This document shows positions 59,825-64,000 of a stretch of DNA of 64,000 nucleotides, piece after piece. Origin of the DNA: Roseburia hominis (GTDB lineage Bacteria; Bacillota; Clostridia; Lachnospirales; Lachnospiraceae); NCBI RefSeq assembly GCF_021531695.1, contig NZ_JADYUI010000001.1, positions 124,001 through 188,000 on the forward strand, in the 5' to 3' direction. The position numbers and the translations under genes are program-made. Below the pieces are notes generated by a model. The model ran no database searches and was not told where the DNA came from. It was given only the letters and a program-made list of their open reading frames with translations. The number at the start of each line of letters is the position of its first letter. Position 1 is the stretch's first letter.

Positions 59825-60847
59825 TTAACGCATGAAAAGATAAATTCCCGCTAAAGCAACATTTAGAATGCAACAGGAACTTGTCTGTATGAATAATTTT
59901 ATCTTCTTTGAACGAAATACCTGCATAATCGCAAAAGCCTCTAACATGATCGCGCTCAAAATAATTCCCATTGAAGAAACAAAGCAGCTTGCCACCATAA
60001 CAACAAACAGCAAAATCCATTCTTTTATCGTCAGATAATTTTTTTCAAAATAGCACAAAACAAAATAAATCAAAAATGGTAATAAAATTGCCGCCAAAAC
60101 TGCTTTTCCCTGCCAGATGCGAACCAGGAGAAATTCTCCGACCGACCATGGTGAAAATCCCGAAAACAGATTCACAAGAGATAAAAAAATTAAAAACCAT
60201 GCAATTTTTTCCCTGTTTTCTCCAAAAACTCTGTTTCCGATTAAGAAATAGACCCCATAAGCCAATGGTATCAGTACAAATGGCAACACTGTATGAAAAA
60301 ATACCGTCGGACGGATTCCTATCCATTTCCCTATTACTGCTCCCAATAATGGAAACGGCGACAGTACATACCTTGCTGGAAATTCATAATAACTGCTTCC
60401 GGTATAAGGATCAAATGCATACAAAGTATTCGTATCAACCGCCGTAACTGCAGTTGCAACATAAAAGGCATCATCATCATCAATATGATTACCAAATCCT
60501 AAAACAAATGTCTGCAATAGCACCAGCAGCAACACTACAACTACCAACATTTCCGGCTTCTTCCAACGAAATTCTTTTACCGCCTCTATCAATTCTTTCC
60601 CATGTAAGACGAAAGAAATTAAGCATAATCCCCCAATCACCGCAAACATCACAAGCGATAATTCTTTTAAAGAACGTCTCAAAAAAATGCAAGGCAGGGA
60701 AATTACCTCGAAAAGAGCAAGGACAGCAAAGAAACCAACTACCCATTCCAAAACCGGATTATGCGTTTTTCCGCAAAGCAATTTTCCCAATAATACAAAG
60801 ATGACCATCAGTAATAAAATACAACCTATTATACGTAAAACTATCAT
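59825..60847 (-). CDS. N-terminal part of a split GT-C-like membrane protein
   Basis: A 340-residue product with eight or nine predicted spans. After the third or fourth span comes an acidic loop, GFGNHIDDDDAFYVATAV, with YAFDPYTGSSYYEFPARYV following, the kind of first-loop acidic motif found in GT-C transferases and DUF6077 proteins. It starts right after the GtrA stop codon (TAG-ATG), so a GtrA plus GT-C module is likely, with the GtrA protein flipping the lipid-sugar donor. It ends IYLFMR then TAA, and the next ATG is adjacent and in frame, suggesting a nonsense-split gene. Confidence 0.65.
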   Translation of the reverse strand: MIVLRIIGCILLLMVIFVLLGKLLCGKTHNPVLEWVVGFFAVLALFEVISLPCIFLRRSLKELSLVMFAVIGGLCLISFVLHGKELIEAVKEFRWKKPEMLVVVVLLLVLLQTFVLGFGNHIDDDDAFYVATAVTAVDTNTLYAFDPYTGSSYYEFPARYVLSPFPLLGAVIGKWIGIRPTVFFHTVLPFVLIPLAYGVYFLIGNRVFGENREKIAWFLIFLSLVNLFSGFSPWSVGEFLLVRIWQGKAVLAAILLPFLIYFVLCYFEKNYLTIKEWILLFVVMVASCFVSSMGIILSAIMLEAFAIMQVFRSKKIKLFIQTSSCCILNVALAGIYLFMR

Positions 60848-61327
60848 CTACTTACTTCCTTTAAATACAAACAATTTACTGATGACATAATTTAATAAAA
60901 TAACCACAATCTGTGCAACTACCTTGACCGTCATACTAGGAAAAGAGAGACATGTAATAAAAATAAGCAAAATCGCTTCTTCTATCCCAAGTGTTGCAAG
61001 ACGCCCTGCGAAAAAAGAAAGCATCTCTCGAAAAAATTCAAAAAAGGAATCATTTTTCGAACAAAATACCCAGATTTTATTCGTCACAAAGGCAAACACA
61101 ACTGCCAGAATCCACGAAAATATATTGGCAATCAGTTCATTTATCTCAAGTACAACATTAAAATATGCATAACTGGCTATACTTACGATAAATGACAAAC
61201 CGCCAAAAAATAAATACAATAATACTTCTTTATTCTTCTTATAGAAAGGCTCTAAAATACGAAGTCCCGGTAAGGACATGATTTTATCAAAAATATCCTT
61301 TTTTTCTATATGATTCTTCTCACTCAT
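60848..61327 (-). CDS. GtrA-family membrane protein
   Basis: A 159-residue protein with four spans and the family opening YLFFGGLSFIVSIASYAYFN, then ELIANIFSWILAVVFAFVTNKIWVF. GtrA/GtcA proteins are thought to flip undecaprenyl-phosphate-linked single sugars for wall or teichoic acid decoration. It abuts the GT-C-like gene (0 bases) and follows the pyrophosphorylase by 59 bases. A GtrB-type partner is not in this block; the GT2 at 44445 could serve, or the partner may lie elsewhere. Confidence 0.88.
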   Translation of the reverse strand: MSEKNHIEKKDIFDKIMSLPGLRILEPFYKKNKEVLLYLFFGGLSFIVSIASYAYFNVVLEINELIANIFSWILAVVFAFVTNKIWVFCSKNDSFFEFFREMLSFFAGRLATLGIEEAILLIFITCLSFPSMTVKVVAQIVVILLNYVISKLFVFKGSK

Positions 61328-61386
61328 TACTTACATCCTTTTTATACAAACAGAGAGAAGATTTTCCCACCTCTATCAAATATTCT

Positions 61387-62583
61387 TTATAATTCTACTC
61401 CATTTTGTATCAACAACTCTCTTGCTGTATCAATAGAATCTACTCCATGCAGATTCTTAATTGGTGCAAATTCCTTTTCCCGAATCACTTCATATGGAAG
61501 ACAATCTGCCATCATGTGTACCATATCTAATACCAATGTTTCAAACTTATAGCCATTCGGCTTTTCCGGTTTGATTTTTTTTCCATCCTCATCCATATAA
61601 GGAATCTTCTTCTCCACAACATGAATCGGCATATGTCGATTTGCAATCTGCTCTAACTTATCTTCACGGAACAAGTAGTTCAGGATAACCCCAAACCCAT
61701 ACTTCAAATCACCATTTTCTTTTCTGGCAGTTGCCATTTCTTCCGTCATCTCATAATACTCAGCAATAGAAGGTTTTCCGTCTTCCGTACATAGAACTCC
61801 GACCTTTTCATCCGGGGCGGCTTTTCTTACTACTTTCGCTCCGCTTTCACAGCCGGACGCAATCGTTGCACCAATAAACATAGGATCTGCCATCTTTTGC
61901 AATACATTATCTACTGCAAATACATTAATCCACTCGATTCCTCTCTTATGCACATCCTCTAACATCCCATCCAGGACCATAGACGAAAACCAGCCGCCAT
62001 TTCCATTCGGTGCCATGGCAAGCTCCGTGTTTGATGCCATTAATACTCTTCCCTCAAAATCAACGGTTGGTACCATCTCCTGAATAAAAAACTTAATATA
62101 AGACTTATCATAACCAAAATACTGATGTTCCTCAAAGAAATCTACAGTTTCTTTTTTATTGCTGATACTGGTCATAATATAAAGTGGAATAAATACCCCC
62201 ACTTCTTTCACAACCTGCATCAAATTATTCATCAGACACTCAAAAATATAAATCTCCTTAGTAAGACCGATATTTACCGTTCCTTTTGGCTGATCGAAGC
62301 CGAGTCTTGTCCCCTGACCACCGGCAAGTAACACAAGACCCACCTTCCCGTCACGAAGCGTCTTTAAGCCTATCTCTTTGAACTCATCTGCTCTTTTTTC
62401 AATCTCATCTACCTCTACTGCTTCGAGCGGTGCAAATACACCTCGTTCTGTCACAGTAGCCCTACGCTCTATTTCTTTTAAAACTGAAAAATCAATGGCA
62501 TCCAGTTTTTTTTGTAAAACCGCTTTTTCCTTCTCTGGCAATTGCTCTAATTGCTTATTTATATAGTAAAATTTATCTGACAT
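61387..62583 (-). CDS. UAP1/UGP-type nucleotide-sugar pyrophosphorylase
   Basis: A 398-residue enzyme of the UDPGP family, the eukaryote-like type. It has the nucleotide loop LAGGQGTRLGFDQPKG near residue 86, APNGNGGWFSSMVLDG near 189, VFAVDNVLQKMADPMFIG near 218 and GAKVVRKAAPDEKVGVL near 243. These match UDP-N-acetylhexosamine pyrophosphorylases more closely than bacterial GalU or GlmU. The product is therefore probably UDP-GlcNAc, UDP-GalNAc or UDP-Glc. It provides donor sugars for the surrounding glycan genes. Confidence 0.87.
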   Translation of the reverse strand: MSDKFYYINKQLEQLPEKEKAVLQKKLDAIDFSVLKEIERRATVTERGVFAPLEAVEVDEIEKRADEFKEIGLKTLRDGKVGLVLLAGGQGTRLGFDQPKGTVNIGLTKEIYIFECLMNNLMQVVKEVGVFIPLYIMTSISNKKETVDFFEEHQYFGYDKSYIKFFIQEMVPTVDFEGRVLMASNTELAMAPNGNGGWFSSMVLDGMLEDVHKRGIEWINVFAVDNVLQKMADPMFIGATIASGCESGAKVVRKAAPDEKVGVLCTEDGKPSIAEYYEMTEEMATARKENGDLKYGFGVILNYLFREDKLEQIANRHMPIHVVEKKIPYMDEDGKKIKPEKPNGYKFETLVLDMVHMMADCLPYEVIREKEFAPIKNLHGVDSIDTARELLIQNGVEL

Positions 62584-62633
62584 TTAAATGAATCTTCCTT
62601 TTTTAGTTTCATTATCCAAAGACAACTATAATT

Positions 62634-62662
62634 AGCATACCAGTTTTTCAAATAAAAGGCAA
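62634..62662 (-). promoter_or_regulatory. Candidate promoter of the pyrophosphorylase gene
   Basis: On the minus strand, TTGCCT (62662-62657), 17 bases, TATGCT (62639-62634). It is a moderate match. A TTGAAA/TATAGT pair with a 15-base spacer is an alternative. Confidence 0.4.
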
Positions 62663-62693
62663 CCTACAAAACGCTTTGTATCATACCTGCTTC

Positions 62694-64000
62694 CTATTTT
62701 GTCGCGTAATAAATATTCCTGGCAACCGTTCTTAACCAGCTGTCCTTTGGTAAAACTTTTTTTAGTTTCCGCTTTAATTTTTCTTTTGCTGTTATGCCAT
62801 AAGCCACTTCACTTGCAAATGTAGTGTTCATGTTCCAGAGAATCTGCTCATAATACGGATTCGTCCTCGCGACCTTAAAGAACTCCTCTGCAAAATCTTC
62901 ATCCGGTTTCATCCATGGTTTTAAAAATCCTGCATAATGAATAATATAAGGATGTTTTCTTGCCTCTTCATATTCATCTAAAATATAGTATGGCGCAAAT
63001 TTAATTACTTCATGCCAGCGTTCATGGTTACAATCCACCAATAAATTCCATGCCATATCAAGATAAGTTACTCTGTCTTCACAGATTATATTTAAAATAT
63101 CCTGATCGGAATATTTGTAAATACCGGTATCTGACATTTCAAGCAATTCTTTTACGGTTGTAACTTTCTTTAGTTCTGCAACATTAAAAAGTAATACCCC
63201 TGCCTGAAAATATTGAAATGGACTCTTAATTTTAAGCACTTCCCTACAATATTTTCCTGTAGCCGGATTTGCACCATTGCATTGTCCCATAAAATCCGGA
63301 TCTTTCACCGCACCAATCAGAGTATTTCCTAATTCTATATCATACAACTCTGCAATATCCCGCATGATAATCATATCACAATCTAAGTACAAAACCTTAT
63401 CATAACCTTTTAATATATCTAAAATCAAAAACCGATAGAAGGTCTCTGTCGTAATATGCTCCTTTGCCTCCAGACGATATCCGGAAACGTGCCGGGTAAC
63501 ATCAATAAAAGTGAATCGGACATTGTCTCTTTCCAACTGTTCATGAAAAACCTTCTGGCTTTCTTTTTCGATATCGGTATGAAAAACGTAGATTTCATAT
63601 TTTCTCTCGTTCGATGTATGATTCACAATAGATTGCGCACAAGTGTAAAGAATTGGTACATAGTTCTGATTCGCAGCTAATACAACAGGAACCACATTTT
63701 TATCTTCTTTAGCCTTTATTTCAACCGGTTCATCTGCATTCTGAAATAAGGCAATCTGCAGCTCTCCCAAACGATAACCGCCCTTTTTCTTTAAATACTC
63801 ATAGAAAATACCTACCATACGCTCTCCCAGGTGCCCGGTCGTGCGGTAACCTTCTCTGGAATAAAGACTCATATCGACCCGGTTCTCAAACTCTTCCAAA
63901 ATGTCAAAAAGCATGGCAGAATACTCATCAAATAATTCCCTTTTCATAATGAACATGTTGCAGGGATAAAAGGTCTTTCCTTTAAAAAAGGCTTCTGCTG
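62694..64000 (-). CDS. DUF4422-GT8 fusion glycosyltransferase (5' end outside the window)
   Basis: The frame is open to the right edge; the residues before the first internal ATG (63956) read AFFKGKTFYPCNMFIMKREL, which continues a DUF4422 domain (NMFIMKRELFDEYSAMLFDI). The gene is therefore truncated by the window, not begun at 63956. From about 95 residues further the GT8 domain follows: VVPVVLAANQNYVPILYTCA, the DxD site VLYLDCDMIIM, FQAGVLLFNVAEL, SDQDILNIICEDRV and HYAGFLKPW, all typical. GT8 enzymes add glucose or galactose with retention. DUF4422 proteins are common in capsule loci. The fusion would put two activities in one chain. Confidence 0.85.
   Translation of the reverse strand, partial: AEAFFKGKTFYPCNMFIMKRELFDEYSAMLFDILEEFENRVDMSLYSREGYRTTGHLGERMVGIFYEYLKKKGGYRLGELQIALFQNADEPVEIKAKEDKNVVPVVLAANQNYVPILYTCAQSIVNHTSNERKYEIYVFHTDIEKESQKVFHEQLERDNVRFTFIDVTRHVSGYRLEAKEHITTETFYRFLILDILKGYDKVLYLDCDMIIMRDIAELYDIELGNTLIGAVKDPDFMGQCNGANPATGKYCREVLKIKSPFQYFQAGVLLFNVAELKKVTTVKELLEMSDTGIYKYSDQDILNIICEDRVTYLDMAWNLLVDCNHERWHEVIKFAPYYILDEYEEARKHPYIIHYAGFLKPWMKPDEDFAEEFFKVARTNPYYEQILWNMNTTFASEVAYGITAKEKLKRKLKKVLPKDSWLRTVARNIYYATK

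Overview
The window looks like a chromosomal segment of a Gram-positive, spore-forming member of the Firmicutes, most likely the Lachnospiraceae. The reasons are low GC content, AGGAGG-type ribosome binding sites, consensus vegetative promoters, both subunits of dipicolinate synthase (an endospore function), an 811-residue cellobiose phosphorylase, wall-bound GH25 muramidases with choline-binding-like repeats, and a tetracycline-resistance-type translation GTPase carrying a C-terminal RNase-like domain. Species assignment is inference. No rRNA, tRNA, CRISPR array, integrase or transposase gene was seen.

Layout. Positions 1-3.1 kb hold a minus-strand operon (HTH protein, DivIC-like protein, cob(I)alamin adenosyltransferase) and an RNA methyltransferase. 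From 13.6 kb down to 3.6 kb runs a peptide import and breakdown region: oppBCDFA behind a strong promoter and a leader with an intrinsic terminator, then an M42 aminopeptidase, a cytoplasmic asparaginase and an Xaa-Pro aminopeptidase. At 13.8-15.8 kb is a ferredoxin/hydrogenase-like/chemotaxis-signalling fusion interrupted by an in-frame TGA. asnB follows on the plus strand. From 25 kb down to 18.1 kb lie a VanZ-like protein, the GTPase-NYN fusion, aroE-aroD-aroK and dpaA-dpaB. A lacI regulator and a cellobiose phosphorylase gene diverge at 26.2 kb and share a 14-bp repeat that is probably the operator.

From 28.8 to 49.8 kb, almost all on the minus strand, is an envelope region: glycosyltransferases, carbamate kinase, HtrA, GlmS, an LCP-family ligase, a WbaP-like initiating sugar-phosphate transferase, a flippase, and a likely three-part glycosylation module (GtrB-like GT2, SMR-like carrier, GT-C-like membrane protein). 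From 49.9 to 57.8 kb is a block of exported proteins: two GH25 muramidases, a membrane-anchored SGNH hydrolase, an SGNH protein with wall-binding repeats and a C1 cysteine protease with the same repeats. From 58 to 64 kb follow an acyltransferase-3, a second GtrA/GT-C module (the GT-C split by an in-frame TAA), a UAP1-type nucleotide-sugar pyrophosphorylase and a DUF4422-GT8 fusion cut by the window edge.

The envelope genes fit one programme: GlmS and the pyrophosphorylase supply activated sugars; WbaP-like and GT2 enzymes build lipid-linked glycan; flippase, GtrA and SMR-like proteins move it; LCP attaches it to the wall; acyltransferase and SGNH proteins may add and remove acyl groups; and wall-binding enzymes dock on the finished wall.

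The least explained signals are large palindromic elements at gene 3' ends. Two (3412-3576 and 17993-18121) share the same apical stem-loop, and two (3412-3576 and 39406-39615) supply the stop codon of the neighbouring gene. Other notable signals are the TetM-like/Rae1-like fusion, the in-frame TGA, and the opp leader with mutually exclusive RNA pairings.
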